Assembly (NCBI GenBank): GCA_035708205.1
Contig: DASSSY010000003.1
Coordinates: 1-64,000, forward strand
DNA length: 64,000 nucleotides
Direction of reading: 5' to 3'
DNA from: DASSSY01 sp035708205
Lineage (GTDB): Bacteria; Bacteroidota; Bacteroidia; Chitinophagales; Chitinophagaceae
Below the pieces are notes generated by a model. The model was given only the letters and a program-made list of their open reading frames with translations, searched no databases and was not told the origin of the DNA. A program made the translations under genes and the position numbers. This document shows, one piece after another, positions 48,007 through 57,111 of this stretch (within the stretch, counting starts at the first letter, position 1; the number at the start of each line of letters is the position of its first letter).

Positions 48007-48774
48007 ATGTTAATCGGTCCCGGCAGGAAAATTTATTTTGCATCGGATTTTCATCTCGGTCTGCCGGACAAATCCGGCAGCCTGAAGCGGGAAAAACTTA
48101 TTTGCCGGTGGCTGGATGATATTAAGAAAGATGCCGAGCGTTTGTATCTCGTGGGCGATATCTTTGATGTATGGTTCGAATATAAAAATGTTATCCCTAA
48201 AGGCTTTACCCGTTTCCTGGGAAAGCTGGCAGAGCTGACCGACCAAAATATAAAGATCGAAATATTCAGCGGCAACCACGATATCTGGATGCGTAACTAT
48301 TTTGAAGAAGAGCTGGCCATTCCCGTTCATCATCAGCCGATTACCTTTACGGCCAATGATAAAAAATTCTTTGTGGGCCATGGCGATGGTTTAGGCCCCG
48401 GAGACCGTGGTTATAAACTACTGAAATATCTCCTGCGCCACCCTGTTTCCCAATGGTTGTACCGGCGCATTCACCCGGATACGGGCATGCATCTTGCCGA
48501 TTATTTCAGCAAAAAAGGCGACAAGCATTTCGAGCAGATCGCTCCGTTCAAAGGCGAGGATAAAGAATGGCTGGTCGTGTTTTGCAAAAGAATGCTGGAA
48601 AAAGAGCATTTCGACTATTTCATCTTTGGCCATCGCCACCTGGCCCTGGAACATCCTTTACCGCAGAAAAGCCTGTATCTCAACCTCGGCGACTGGCTCA
48701 ACTATAACAGCTACGCCGAATTCGACGGAAAAGATTTAAAATTACTTTATTACAACAAAAAGGCGGAAGTATGA
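48007..48774 (+). CDS. lpxH: UDP-2,3-diacylglucosamine diphosphatase
   Basis: LpxH hydrolyses UDP-2,3-diacylglucosamine to lipid X and UMP in lipid A synthesis. The 255 residues hold the calcineurin-type metal sites: ASDFHLG near residue 14, LVGDIFDVWFEY near 49, FSGNHDIWM near 82, GHGDG near 125, and FGHRHLALEHP near 208. Length and motifs are normal. It overlaps the sixA-like gene by the ATGA signature and shares its transcript. Confidence 0.9.
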   Translation: MLIGPGRKIYFASDFHLGLPDKSGSLKREKLICRWLDDIKKDAERLYLVGDIFDVWFEYKNVIPKGFTRFLGKLAELTDQNIKIEIFSGNHDIWMRNYFEEELAIPVHHQPITFTANDKKFFVGHGDGLGPGDRGYKLLKYLLRHPVSQWLYRRIHPDTGMHLADYFSKKGDKHFEQIAPFKGEDKEWLVVFCKRMLEKEHFDYFIFGHRHLALEHPLPQKSLYLNLGDWLNYNSYAEFDGKDLKLLYYNKKAEV

Positions 48775-49280
48775 ACAAACGATTGCTTCTGATGCGCCAT
48801 GCCGAAGCCGAAACAGCCACCATCAGAACACCGGATTTTGATCGTAAGCTGACCAGGCGGGGCCTTGCCCAGGCCTGTGAAATGGCAGAGGCGCTGAAAC
48901 AATTAGATTATCTTCCCAACGCCATATTGTACAGCGCGGCGTTAAGAACAACCCAAACGGCGGAACAAATCGCCAATACGCTTACCGGGAAACCCTTATT
49001 AATGATCTCCGAAAAAGTGCTTTACAACGCTCCATCAGAAAGGGTCATTGAAGCGATACGGTTCGCGGAGCTGCCGGAAGATATCCATACTCTATTAGTG
49101 ATAGCCCACAATCCCGGCATCAGCCGGTTAGCTGCCGAATGCGGCTGGCAAGACCATATGACCGCTTATTTCCCGCCTGCCGGAATGGCGGCTTTTGACA
49201 TTACCATACAGAACCGGACCGGCTTTTCGCCGCAATCCTGCAAATGGCTGTTTTTCAAAGTACCGGGAAAAAACCTCTAA
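48771..49280 (+). CDS. SixA-like histidine phosphatase
   Basis: A 169-residue histidine phosphatase (phosphoglycerate-mutase-fold) with the N-terminal RHG-type motif LLLMRHAEAE near residue 5 and the second His in LLVIAHNPGISRLAAECG near residue 105. SixA in E. coli dephosphorylates phosphocarrier or sensor histidines. The substrate here is unknown. The start overlaps lpxH by four bases. Confidence 0.85.
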   Translation: MNKRLLLMRHAEAETATIRTPDFDRKLTRRGLAQACEMAEALKQLDYLPNAILYSAALRTTQTAEQIANTLTGKPLLMISEKVLYNAPSERVIEAIRFAELPEDIHTLLVIAHNPGISRLAAECGWQDHMTAYFPPAGMAAFDITIQNRTGFSPQSCKWLFFKVPGKNL

Positions 49281-49306
49281 ACTCAAAAATTACCCCTTAA
49301 ACATAC

Positions 49307-50776
49307 ATGGACCATCATACGGATTTTATTGACAAACTGACCGAGCTCTTTCACAGTCATTATCAGCAAATGCCCCTGGAGACTGCTATCCTGCCCGCAT
49401 CCGGCTCCGAAAGGCGATACATCAGGTTTATGAAAACCGACAAGGAAACCGTCATCGGCGCCTTTAATCCCGATAAAGCGGAAAATAATACGTTCTTCTA
49501 TTTCACCGGGATTTTCTCCAGGAATGGCCTGCCGGTACCGGAAATCCTTGCCATCAGCGGCGATAAGCAAGCTTATTTATTAAAAGACCTAGGTGCGATC
49601 ACTCTCTTCGACATCATTGGCAGGGAAGGACATTCAGAGCATGTCAAAATGCTTTTGAAGAAAACCATCGAGCAACTGGTACGTTTTCACTGGCAATTGG
49701 GCAACAGCATAGATTATTCCCTTTGCTATTCCGCCGACACTTTCAACCAGCAACAAATCTTTTCAGACCTGCTCTACTTTAAATATTATTTCGTTGACCC
49801 GCTCCAGATCCATTATAACAAGACCACCCTGCTGGAAGAGCTTTCCACATGGAGCAACAATCTCGCGGCCATACGCCCCCAGACCTTTATGTACCGCGAT
49901 TTCCAAAGCCGGAATATTGTGGTAGAACAGGATGAAGTGTCGTTTATCGATTATCAGGGCGGCATGCTGGGACTGCCGGAATATGACCTCGCTTCTTTGC
50001 TTTGGCAGGCCAGGGCTGAATTTCCCGAATCCTGGAAAACCGAATTACTCAATCATTATTTCAGGGCCATTGAAAAAATCCCGGAGAACCCCAACATTAA
50101 AGAAACGGCGTTCAGAAAAACCTATCTGGAATGCGCCTTGCTCAGAATGCTGCAAACATTAGGCGCCTACGGTTTCCGCGGGTTGTTACAGGGTAAACAT
50201 CATTTCTTAAAAAGTATCGCGCCGGCGCTGAAGCAATTAGCAGCCTATTTGGATGAATATCCGCAATATCCGCCCTACAATGAATTGCGCAAAGTGCTGG
50301 ACGCTTTAGTAAGGCCGGAGATCATCGAGCGTTTTGCAACCTTCAATTTCCCGGTGGAAAAAGTCGCCCACCTGAAGGTCAGTATCTTCAGCTTTTCTTA
50401 TAAAAAAGGCCTCCCCGACGAAGGTTCCGATCATGGCGGCGGCTATGTCTTTGACTGCCGGGGCATTTTAAATCCCGGCCGGCTGGACGCCTATAAGCAC
50501 CTTACCGGGAAAGACAAAGCCGTCATAGACTTCCTTGAGAATCAAACCAGAATGCCCGAATACATGAAAGGGGTTTACAACACTGTGGACATTTCAGTCG
50601 CGGATTATCTGAGCCGCGGCTTTGACGCGCTTTCCGTATCTTTTGGCTGCACCGGCGGGCAACACCGTTCCGTTTACGCGGCCGAATCTTTGGCCAGGCA
50701 CCTGAAAGAACAATTCGGCCTAACGCCCGAGGTCATCCATATCGAACAGGAACAACCCAATTATAAAAGACGATGA
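49307..50776 (+). CDS. Fusion of AmgK-like sugar kinase and RapZ C-terminal domain
   Basis: A 489-residue two-domain protein. Residues of about 1-330 are an APH-type phosphotransferase: ASGSERRYIRF near residue 28, the catalytic MYRDFQSRNIVV near 190, and FIDYQGGMLGLPEYDLASLL near 210. They resemble the amino-sugar kinase AmgK. Residues of about 345-489 match the C-terminal RapZ domain, with the signature GCTGGQHRS near 445. RapZ-C senses glucosamine-6-phosphate in E. coli, so the fusion plausibly links amino-sugar salvage to sensing. It lies 26 bases after the sixA-like gene. Confidence 0.82.
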   Translation: MDHHTDFIDKLTELFHSHYQQMPLETAILPASGSERRYIRFMKTDKETVIGAFNPDKAENNTFFYFTGIFSRNGLPVPEILAISGDKQAYLLKDLGAITLFDIIGREGHSEHVKMLLKKTIEQLVRFHWQLGNSIDYSLCYSADTFNQQQIFSDLLYFKYYFVDPLQIHYNKTTLLEELSTWSNNLAAIRPQTFMYRDFQSRNIVVEQDEVSFIDYQGGMLGLPEYDLASLLWQARAEFPESWKTELLNHYFRAIEKIPENPNIKETAFRKTYLECALLRMLQTLGAYGFRGLLQGKHHFLKSIAPALKQLAAYLDEYPQYPPYNELRKVLDALVRPEIIERFATFNFPVEKVAHLKVSIFSFSYKKGLPDEGSDHGGGYVFDCRGILNPGRLDAYKHLTGKDKAVIDFLENQTRMPEYMKGVYNTVDISVADYLSRGFDALSVSFGCTGGQHRSVYAAESLARHLKEQFGLTPEVIHIEQEQPNYKRR

Positions 50777-50802
50777 AATTAAAATCGTTAACATATTTTT
50801 TA

Positions 50803-50810
50803 TACTTTTG
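50803..50810 (+). promoter_or_regulatory. Promoter -7 element TACTTTTG for the S46 peptidase gene
   Basis: TACTTTTG fits TAnnTTTG, 70 bases before the start codon. No upstream TTTG at the right distance. Confidence 0.45.
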
Positions 50811-50880
50811 CTGTCCGTTCTGCCTTAACCATGATGGAACGATTTATTTTTTTCAACCAAATTAAATTCATTTCCTATTT

Positions 50881-53034
50881 ATGAAAAAAGTATTACTTAG
50901 TTTTTTGGCACTGGCACTCAGCTTGACGGGCTTCAGCGATGAGGGTATGTGGCTACCGATGCTGATCGGCAAAAATATTGATTCAATGCAAGCCAAAGGC
51001 TGCCTGTTATCGGCAGACGATATTTACAGCGTCAATCATGCCAGCCTCAAAGACGCGGTCGTGATCTTCGGTGGCGGTTGCACCGGCGAAATGATTTCAG
51101 AAAACGGCCTGCTGATCACCAACCATCATTGCGGCTATGGCAGTATAGCCAGTGTCAGCACGGTAGAACATAACTACCTGGAAAATGGTTTCTGGGCCAA
51201 AAAGCAATCGGCGGAAATTCCCATCAAAGGTTTGAGCGTCAAATTCCTGGTGCGAATGCAGGATGTGACCGCCATCATCGAAAAAGCCGGTGACCGGCGC
51301 AACCAGAAGAAAAGCCGGCGGGCTATCGATAATACCATTGAAAAAATCGAAACCGATGCTTCCGAAGGCGGAAAATACCTGGCTACGGTCAAGCCCTTCT
51401 TTGCCGGCAATCAATACATTTTAGTAGTGTACCAGGTTTTTAATGATATTCGTTTAGTGGGCACCCCGCCAAAGTCATTGGGAAAATTCGGCGGCAATAC
51501 GGATAACTGGATGTGGCCGAGGCATACCTGCGATTTTTCGGTGTTCAGGGTATATGCGGATTCCAGCAATCGCCCGGCGGCTTATTCGGCCACCAATGTG
51601 CCCTTTCACCCCAAAAACCACCTGACCATTTCTTTGAAGGGCGAAAAGCCGGAAGATTTCAGCATGATCATGGGGTTCCCGGGACGTACCAACCGTTACG
51701 AAACCTCTTATGGCGTGGATATGGCTTTGGCCATTACCAATCCTTCAATCGTTAAGATCAGGGATCTTCGTTTGGCCATCATGCGGCGTTACATGAACCA
51801 GGATGAAGCGGTTAATTTGAAACTGGCTACGGAATACGCCCAGATCGCCAATTACTGGAAATACTACATCGGGCAATCCGAACAGCTGAAACGCCTGCAT
51901 GTGGTTTCGGAAAAACAAAAACAGGAACAGGCGTTCACGAAATGGGCGAAAGAACATCAACCGGGCATGTCCGGTCTGATGAACGATTTTGCCAAATGCT
52001 ATGCCGGATACCGTCCTTATGACAAACAATATATTTATTACCGCGAAGCTTTCGGCGCTTCAAAATTATCACGCATGGCGGCTTCAGCACATACATTATA
52101 CCAGGCGCTTTCCGAAAAGCATCCCAAACAAAATGATATTGACGCCGGGCTCAAACAATTAAAGCAAAGCCGGGAAAGATATTTGGAGGACTTTGTACCG
52201 GCTGTTGACCGGGAAATCTTCGCCCGCATGACTGACCTGTATTACCAGGAAGTGCCCAAGGCCCAGCAACCGGCAGTTTATCAGGAAGTCATTTTCCGCC
52301 AGTTCAAAAACGATTCGCTGCGCGCCTGCTTCTCAGACTTTACCAACTACACTTTTTCGCACACCTTCCTTCTGGACAATGAAAAATTTGCCGCGTTTTG
52401 TGCTCATCCCACCTTAGAGGCCCTAAAGAACGATCCGGCGGTAAATTATGCCATGAGCTTCGTCAGCAATTACCATGAAAATTTCCTGGACAAGGTGGTA
52501 GACTTCCAGGAAGAAAAAGATAAGCTAGCCAAGAAATACCTTGCCGGCCTGATGCAGATGCAACCAGGCAAATTATTTTATCCGGACGCTAACAGCACCA
52601 TGCGCATCACCTACGGCCAGGTGGGCGGCTATAGTCCCCAGGACGGGGTCTTTTACGATTATCATACCACCATGAAAGGCCTGCTGGCAAAATATGTCCC
52701 GGGCGACAGCGAGTTTGATCTGCCCGCCGATTTTTTAAAGCTGGCGCAAAAAGGTGATTTCGGCCCTTACGCCAACGACAACGGCGGCCTGACCACCTGT
52801 TTTATTACCAATAACGACATCACCGGCGGTAACAGCGGCAGCCCCGTCCTGAACGCTAAAGGCGAACTGACCGGCCTGGCATTCGACGGCAACTGGGAAG
52901 CCATGAGCGGCGATATCGCTTTTGACCAGCAATATAAACGTACCATCGTTGTGGACATCCGGTTTGTATTGTGGGTCATGGATTACTACGGCGGCGCCAA
53001 GAACCTGATCTCAGAGATGACCATAGACAAATAA
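50881..53034 (+). CDS. S46-family dipeptidyl-peptidase, DPP7-like
   Basis: A 717-residue exported peptidase that removes dipeptides from N-termini of oligopeptides, a nutrient route in peptide-using Bacteroidota. Signal peptide MKKVLLSFLALALSLTGFSD. Catalytic His in LLITNHHCGYG near residue 80, Asp probably in FGGNTDNWMWPRH near 205, and Ser in TGGNSGSPV near 645. Eighteen residues after that Ser is Gly (AFDGNW). By recall of the family, this position is Gly in DPP7 and Arg in DPP11, which favours hydrophobic P1 specificity here. Confidence 0.9.
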   Translation: MKKVLLSFLALALSLTGFSDEGMWLPMLIGKNIDSMQAKGCLLSADDIYSVNHASLKDAVVIFGGGCTGEMISENGLLITNHHCGYGSIASVSTVEHNYLENGFWAKKQSAEIPIKGLSVKFLVRMQDVTAIIEKAGDRRNQKKSRRAIDNTIEKIETDASEGGKYLATVKPFFAGNQYILVVYQVFNDIRLVGTPPKSLGKFGGNTDNWMWPRHTCDFSVFRVYADSSNRPAAYSATNVPFHPKNHLTISLKGEKPEDFSMIMGFPGRTNRYETSYGVDMALAITNPSIVKIRDLRLAIMRRYMNQDEAVNLKLATEYAQIANYWKYYIGQSEQLKRLHVVSEKQKQEQAFTKWAKEHQPGMSGLMNDFAKCYAGYRPYDKQYIYYREAFGASKLSRMAASAHTLYQALSEKHPKQNDIDAGLKQLKQSRERYLEDFVPAVDREIFARMTDLYYQEVPKAQQPAVYQEVIFRQFKNDSLRACFSDFTNYTFSHTFLLDNEKFAAFCAHPTLEALKNDPAVNYAMSFVSNYHENFLDKVVDFQEEKDKLAKKYLAGLMQMQPGKLFYPDANSTMRITYGQVGGYSPQDGVFYDYHTTMKGLLAKYVPGDSEFDLPADFLKLAQKGDFGPYANDNGGLTTCFITNNDITGGNSGSPVLNAKGELTGLAFDGNWEAMSGDIAFDQQYKRTIVVDIRFVLWVMDYYGGAKNLISEMTIDK

Positions 53035-53052
53035 TATTACCTGACCTTATTA

Positions 53053-53092
53053 TTCCCGGAAGAGCGAAAATGCTTTTCCGGGAATTTCTTTT
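53053..53092 (+). terminator. Intrinsic terminator after the S46 peptidase gene
   Basis: TTCCCGGAAGAGC at 53053-53065 pairs with GCTTTTCCGGGAA at 53072-53084 (one G-T wobble). TTTCTTTT follows directly. Confidence 0.85.
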
Positions 53093-53194
53093 CAATAAAA
53101 CCGGCAAAGAGGACTTAATTAAAATATTTTTTTCCGAAAATTATTATGATTATCAACACATTGCAAAAACAGGATAAAAATAACTAATAATTTC

Positions 53195-53226
53195 TTTGGC
53201 AAAAAAGAAGCTTCCGCTTACCTTTG
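53195..53226 (+). promoter_or_regulatory. Bacteroidota-type promoter of rplM-rpsI-rpsB
   Basis: TTTG at 53195-53198 and TACCTTTG at 53219-53226 are 20 bases apart, the same geometry and the same -7 octamer as at rpsO. The start codon is 52 bases downstream. Confidence 0.8.
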
Positions 53227-53278
53227 CAAACCATTTATGAAAATGGCATCAAGAACTCATTAAGTAAAATCAACAAAA

Positions 53279-53728
53279 ATGTCTCTGAAACAACTGAGCT
53301 ACAAAACCAAGTCGGCAAACGAAACAATCGTTAAACGCGACTGGTACATCGCTGATGCGACCAATCAGCCCTTAGGACGGTTCAGCTCTAAAATAGCTGC
53401 TGTATTACGTGGAAAAAACAAAGCTTACTATACCCCCCATTTTGACTGTGGCGACTATGTCATTGTCATCAACTCCGGTAAAGTAACCTTGTCCGGCAAA
53501 AAACTGGAGCAAAAGGATTACCAGCACGTTTCCGGCTATCCCGGCGGCCAAAAGCACGAATCGGCTCACAACCTGCTGAACCGTCGGCCGAATGCCGTGA
53601 TTGAACGCGCCATAAAAGGCATGCTACCCAAAAACCGGTTGGGCCGTGCCATGTACAAAAAACTGTTTGTTTACGAAGAAGGGACACATCCTCATACTGC
53701 TCAACAACCTAAAGAATTCAAATATTAA
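53279..53728 (+). CDS. rplM: 50S ribosomal protein L13
   Basis: L13 is an early assembly protein of the 50S subunit. The 149 residues hold the family markers DWYIADATNQPLGRFSSKIA near residue 20, YTPHFDCGDYVIVINSGKV near 55, and GMLPKNRLGRAMYKKLFVY near 113. Length is typical. It heads a three-gene ribosomal operon with rpsI and rpsB. Confidence 0.97.
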   Translation: MSLKQLSYKTKSANETIVKRDWYIADATNQPLGRFSSKIAAVLRGKNKAYYTPHFDCGDYVIVINSGKVTLSGKKLEQKDYQHVSGYPGGQKHESAHNLLNRRPNAVIERAIKGMLPKNRLGRAMYKKLFVYEEGTHPHTAQQPKEFKY

Positions 53729-53773
53729 TATCATTAACAGCGCTTTCCAGAGTGCTCCTCTAACTAAAATAAA

Positions 53774-54163
53774 ATGGAAAAACATCAAAAAGCAATAGGT
53801 CGTCGTAAGGAAGCCGTTGCCCGCGTGTATATCAGCAAGGGAACCGGCGTCGTTACCGTTAATGACAAAGAATACAAAAGCTATTTTCCTTTGGTTTATT
53901 TACAGAATCAAATTGAACTGCCATTAAAAGCGGTTGAAGAAGCCAATCAGTTTGATTTCGTCGTTAACGTCAACGGTGGTGGCCCTAAAGGCCAGGCCGA
54001 AGCCATCAAACTGGGTATCGCACGGGCATTATGCACCCAGAACGCGGAATATCGCCCGCTTCTGAAAAAAGAAGGCCTGCTGAGCCGCGATCCCCGTGTT
54101 GTGGAACGTAAGAAATTTGGTAAAGCCAAAGCACGCAAGAGCTTCCAGTTCTCTAAACGTTAA
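53774..54163 (+). CDS. rpsI: 30S ribosomal protein S9
   Basis: S9 lies in the head of the 30S subunit with its C-terminal tail near the P-site tRNA. The 129 residues start KAIGRRKEAVARVYISKGTG and end KARKSFQFSKR, as expected for S9. It is 45 bases after rplM, the order conserved in nearly all bacteria. Confidence 0.97.
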   Translation: MEKHQKAIGRRKEAVARVYISKGTGVVTVNDKEYKSYFPLVYLQNQIELPLKAVEEANQFDFVVNVNGGGPKGQAEAIKLGIARALCTQNAEYRPLLKKEGLLSRDPRVVERKKFGKAKARKSFQFSKR

Positions 54164-54232
54164 TGTCATCCTGAATCGGATTGATCACAGACTGATTCTA
54201 ATTTTTCAAATTTATCAAATACCTTTCCCAAG

Positions 54233-55210
54233 ATGGAAGAAAATAAATCATTAGAAACTAATCCTTCTACAGAAGAAAATAATATGGTAGCAGGAAACAC
54301 CGCCGCTACCAGTTCAAAACCCTTACACCAACAGCTACTGGAAGCCGGTGTACATTTCGGGCACCAGAAGAAGAAATGGAACCCGAAAATGCTTCCTTAC
54401 ATCTTTACCGAAAAGAACGGCATTCACATCATTGACCTGAACAAGACCATCGACGGCCTTCAGGAAGCTGCCTCGGCATTGAAATCTATCGCTAAAAGCG
54501 GTAAGAAGATCATGTTTGTGGCCACTAAAAAACAAGCCAAGGAAATTGTTTCCGAAGCTGCTGCAAAAGCCAACATGCCATTCGTTACCGAACGCTGGCT
54601 GGGGGGCATGCTGACCAACTTCCCTACCATTCGTAAGAGTGTCAAGAAAATGCAGCATATCGAAAAAATGCTGAACGACGGTACCTTAGACAGCGTGACC
54701 AAGAAAGAACGCCTGACCTTGAACCGCAGCAAAGAAAAAATGGAAAAGGTATTGGGCGGTATCGCCCAGATGGGTCGTGCGCCTGCCGCATTGTTCATCG
54801 TGGATATCAGCCATGAGCATATCGCTTTAAAAGAAGCCAAGCGCTTAGGCATCACCACCTTTGCCATGGTGGATACCAACAGCGACCCTACAAGCGTTGA
54901 TTTCTCCATTCCTTCAAACGATGACGCCACTAAATCTATCTCTATCATTACCAACTACCTGGTTTCCGCGATCATTGAAGGCTTGGAAGAACGCGCTCAC
55001 AATAAAGAGCTCCAGGAAGAAGAAGGTGAAGAAGACTTCCAGGATCGTATGCGTGGTCTGGAATTAAATGAAGAAGACGAAATGGATAACAAAGGTAAAG
55101 GCGCTGCTAAAGCCGGAACCCGTCGCCGCACCACTACCGGCGGAGGCAACTCGGGCCAGGGCGGACGCAAACCTGCCGCTAGCCGTAACAACAACGCTTC
55201 TAAAAAATAA
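54233..55210 (+). CDS. rpsB: 30S ribosomal protein S2 with N- and C-terminal extensions
   Basis: S2 sits on the solvent side of the 30S subunit and is needed for S1 binding. The S2 core covers about residues 30-255, starting HQQLLEAGVHFGHQKKKWNPKM, with ERWLGGMLTNFPTI near 120 and ADTN-like VDTNSDPTSVDFSIPSNDDA near 210. The protein is 325 residues: about 30 residues precede the core (MEENKSLETNPSTEENN...) and an acidic then Gly/Arg/Lys-rich tail of about 70 follows. Such extensions are seen in Bacteroidota. The usual next gene, tsf, is absent here. Confidence 0.95.
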   Translation: MEENKSLETNPSTEENNMVAGNTAATSSKPLHQQLLEAGVHFGHQKKKWNPKMLPYIFTEKNGIHIIDLNKTIDGLQEAASALKSIAKSGKKIMFVATKKQAKEIVSEAAAKANMPFVTERWLGGMLTNFPTIRKSVKKMQHIEKMLNDGTLDSVTKKERLTLNRSKEKMEKVLGGIAQMGRAPAALFIVDISHEHIALKEAKRLGITTFAMVDTNSDPTSVDFSIPSNDDATKSISIITNYLVSAIIEGLEERAHNKELQEEEGEEDFQDRMRGLELNEEDEMDNKGKGAAKAGTRRRTTTGGGNSGQGGRKPAASRNNNASKK

Positions 55211-55234
55211 TCAGAACCGTTTGCTTTAAATTTT

Positions 55235-55269
55235 ATCAGGGTCAGTCAATATTTTTGGCTGACCCTGAT
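55235..55269 (+). terminator. Probable terminator hairpin after rpsB
   Basis: ATCAGGGTCAG at 55235-55245 and CTGACCCTGAT at 55259-55269 form a perfect 11-bp stem with a 13-base loop. It lies 25 bases after the rpsB stop but has no T run after it. Confidence 0.6.
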
Positions 55270-55338
55270 GCTTTGGAAGAACGGCAAATGATCTTTGCTA
55301 CCCGTCGTTTACCTTTCAAATTGTCCTAATTTTGCCTC

Positions 55339-55950
55339 ATGCCTCTCTTCAAAGAAAAAAACGGCCCAAATTTTCAATTAGCCATTTGGGAAATCACGGA
55401 GCCGGAAGACTTCTTTAAACGAAAAACAAGACTGGAAAATGTCGCTAAATTAGCTCACCGGCGCCTTGAATTTCAGGCATCCCGCTACCTGCTGCAGGAG
55501 CTTCACCCCAGTATTGCCCTTGAAGCCATCCGGATCAATGCCGATGGCAAGCCTTTCCTTCCGGGCGGGACCTTTCATTTTTCCATTTCCCATTCTTTTC
55601 CTTATGTCGGTGTTATCTTGTCCGATCAATTGGTCGGCATTGACGTACAGACCTACCAGGAAAAAATAGGACGATTGCAACATAAGTTTTTGTCGGATAA
55701 AGAACAGGTCTTTTTCCGGAATGATATCCGGCAAATCACACTGGCCTGGGCGGCCAAAGAAGCGGCTTTCAAGTGGTCAGAGCATGCCCATTTCGACTTT
55801 ATCCGGCACCTGCCCATCCGGTCCTACCAACTGAGCAACCAAACCGCAGCCATGACCGTCGATGTCCGGAAGGAGCAACCGCATAATACCTTAAACCTTA
55901 AAGGAAGATTGGAAGACGCCTTTGGTTGGATGTTTACCCTGCCGGAATAA
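55339..55950 (+). CDS. 4'-phosphopantetheinyl transferase superfamily protein
   Basis: The enzyme moves phosphopantetheine from CoA to a carrier-protein serine. The 203-residue product shows the Sfp/AcpT-type core: FHFSISHSFPYVGVIL near residue 80, the metal-binding VGIDVQTYQEK near 98, and LAWAAKEAAFKW near 135 (the WxxKEA signature). Its length suits an Sfp-like enzyme serving polyketide, peptide or fatty-acid carriers. No target carrier gene is nearby. Confidence 0.85.
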   Translation: MPLFKEKNGPNFQLAIWEITEPEDFFKRKTRLENVAKLAHRRLEFQASRYLLQELHPSIALEAIRINADGKPFLPGGTFHFSISHSFPYVGVILSDQLVGIDVQTYQEKIGRLQHKFLSDKEQVFFRNDIRQITLAWAAKEAAFKWSEHAHFDFIRHLPIRSYQLSNQTAAMTVDVRKEQPHNTLNLKGRLEDAFGWMFTLPE

Positions 55951-56010
55951 AAAATGAGGGGATTCAATCAGAGGCGCCCAATATCGATTACCAGAGAAAG
56001 AAAAATTATT

Positions 56011-57111
56011 TTACTTCACGTCAAAATCGACCACCACCCTGTCCGATTTAGGATGCGCCTGGCAGGTCAGGATAAAATTTTGTTCAATCTCTTCCGGCTC
56101 TAAACCATAGTTGACCTCCATCTCCACCTCGCCTTCCAGAAGCTTGGCGCGACAGGTACAACACACCCCGCCCTTACAGGCATAAGGCAGATCCAGGCCT
56201 TCCATGAGCGCCTGGTCCAAAATGGAATGAGCGTTATAGCCCAATCGCATTTCATGCGCCGAGCCGTCCAGGTGCACAATAACCTGGCTTTGTTTTGAAG
56301 GGTCGATGTGCTGTGCTTTTTCTTTCCACTCCGAATGCTGCTGGCTGGGTTGATCGGGTGAAGAAAACAGCTCAAAATGCACCCGATGGCTGTCCCAGGA
56401 CAATTCGTCCAGAAAATAAGCACGCAGACCTAATATCATTTCTTCGGGACCGCAGATAAACACTTCATCCATCCTGTCGAGATCGATCAGGTGCTCTTGA
56501 AATTCCCGGACTTTTTGCTCATTGATACGACCGTTAAACATGGCGGTATCCGCCGCCTCACGGGTAAATAAATAATGAAGGACCAGGCGCTCCATAAATT
56601 TATTTTTCAAGGCCTCAATACTCTCTTTAAAAATTATGCTGCTCCTGTTTTTATTGCCATACACCAAGGTAAAGGTGCTTTCCGGCTGGTTTTTCAGCAC
56701 CGATCTCATAATGCTCATGACCGGAGTAATGCCGCTGCCGGCCACAAAAGCCAGATAATTTTTTTTAATGGCAGATGCTTCGCTTTCCCTCGGCGTAAAC
56801 TTCCCCAGAGGCGGCATCACCTCCAGCTCATCCCCGACCTTTAGCTGCTGATGCGCGAAGCTGCTGAATTTACCGTCTTTCAGGATCTTTACGGCCACGC
56901 GCAACTCATTGTCATCAGGTGCCGCGCAAATGGAATAAGACCGCCGTACCTCTTCGCCGTTGATCTGCCGGCGTAGGGTCAGGTACTGGCCGGGCTTAAA
57001 ATCATAAGCATCCTTCAATTGGGAAGGAACGTCAAACTGTATGGAAATCGCGTCCGGGGTTTCTTCGCGAATTTCAGATACGCGCAACAAATGGAAAGAG
57101 GGTACTGCCAT
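56011..57111 (-). CDS. PaaE-like oxidoreductase: FAD/NAD domain plus 2Fe-2S ferredoxin domain
   Basis: A 366-residue electron-transfer reductase. N-terminal FAD-binding barrel with RRSYSICAAPDD near residue 58, an NAD(P)-binding domain with AFVAGSGITPVMSIM near 123 and FICGPEEMILGL near 230, and a C-terminal ferredoxin domain with C-x4-C-x2-C (CKGGVCCTCRAKL) and a final Cys in LTCQAHP. It resembles PaaE/PaaK, which supplies electrons to phenylacetyl-CoA epoxidase. The oxygenase partners are not in the window, so the true partner is open. Confidence 0.88.
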   Translation of the reverse strand: MAVPSFHLLRVSEIREETPDAISIQFDVPSQLKDAYDFKPGQYLTLRRQINGEEVRRSYSICAAPDDNELRVAVKILKDGKFSSFAHQQLKVGDELEVMPPLGKFTPRESEASAIKKNYLAFVAGSGITPVMSIMRSVLKNQPESTFTLVYGNKNRSSIIFKESIEALKNKFMERLVLHYLFTREAADTAMFNGRINEQKVREFQEHLIDLDRMDEVFICGPEEMILGLRAYFLDELSWDSHRVHFELFSSPDQPSQQHSEWKEKAQHIDPSKQSQVIVHLDGSAHEMRLGYNAHSILDQALMEGLDLPYACKGGVCCTCRAKLLEGEVEMEVNYGLEPEEIEQNFILTCQAHPKSDRVVVDFDVK

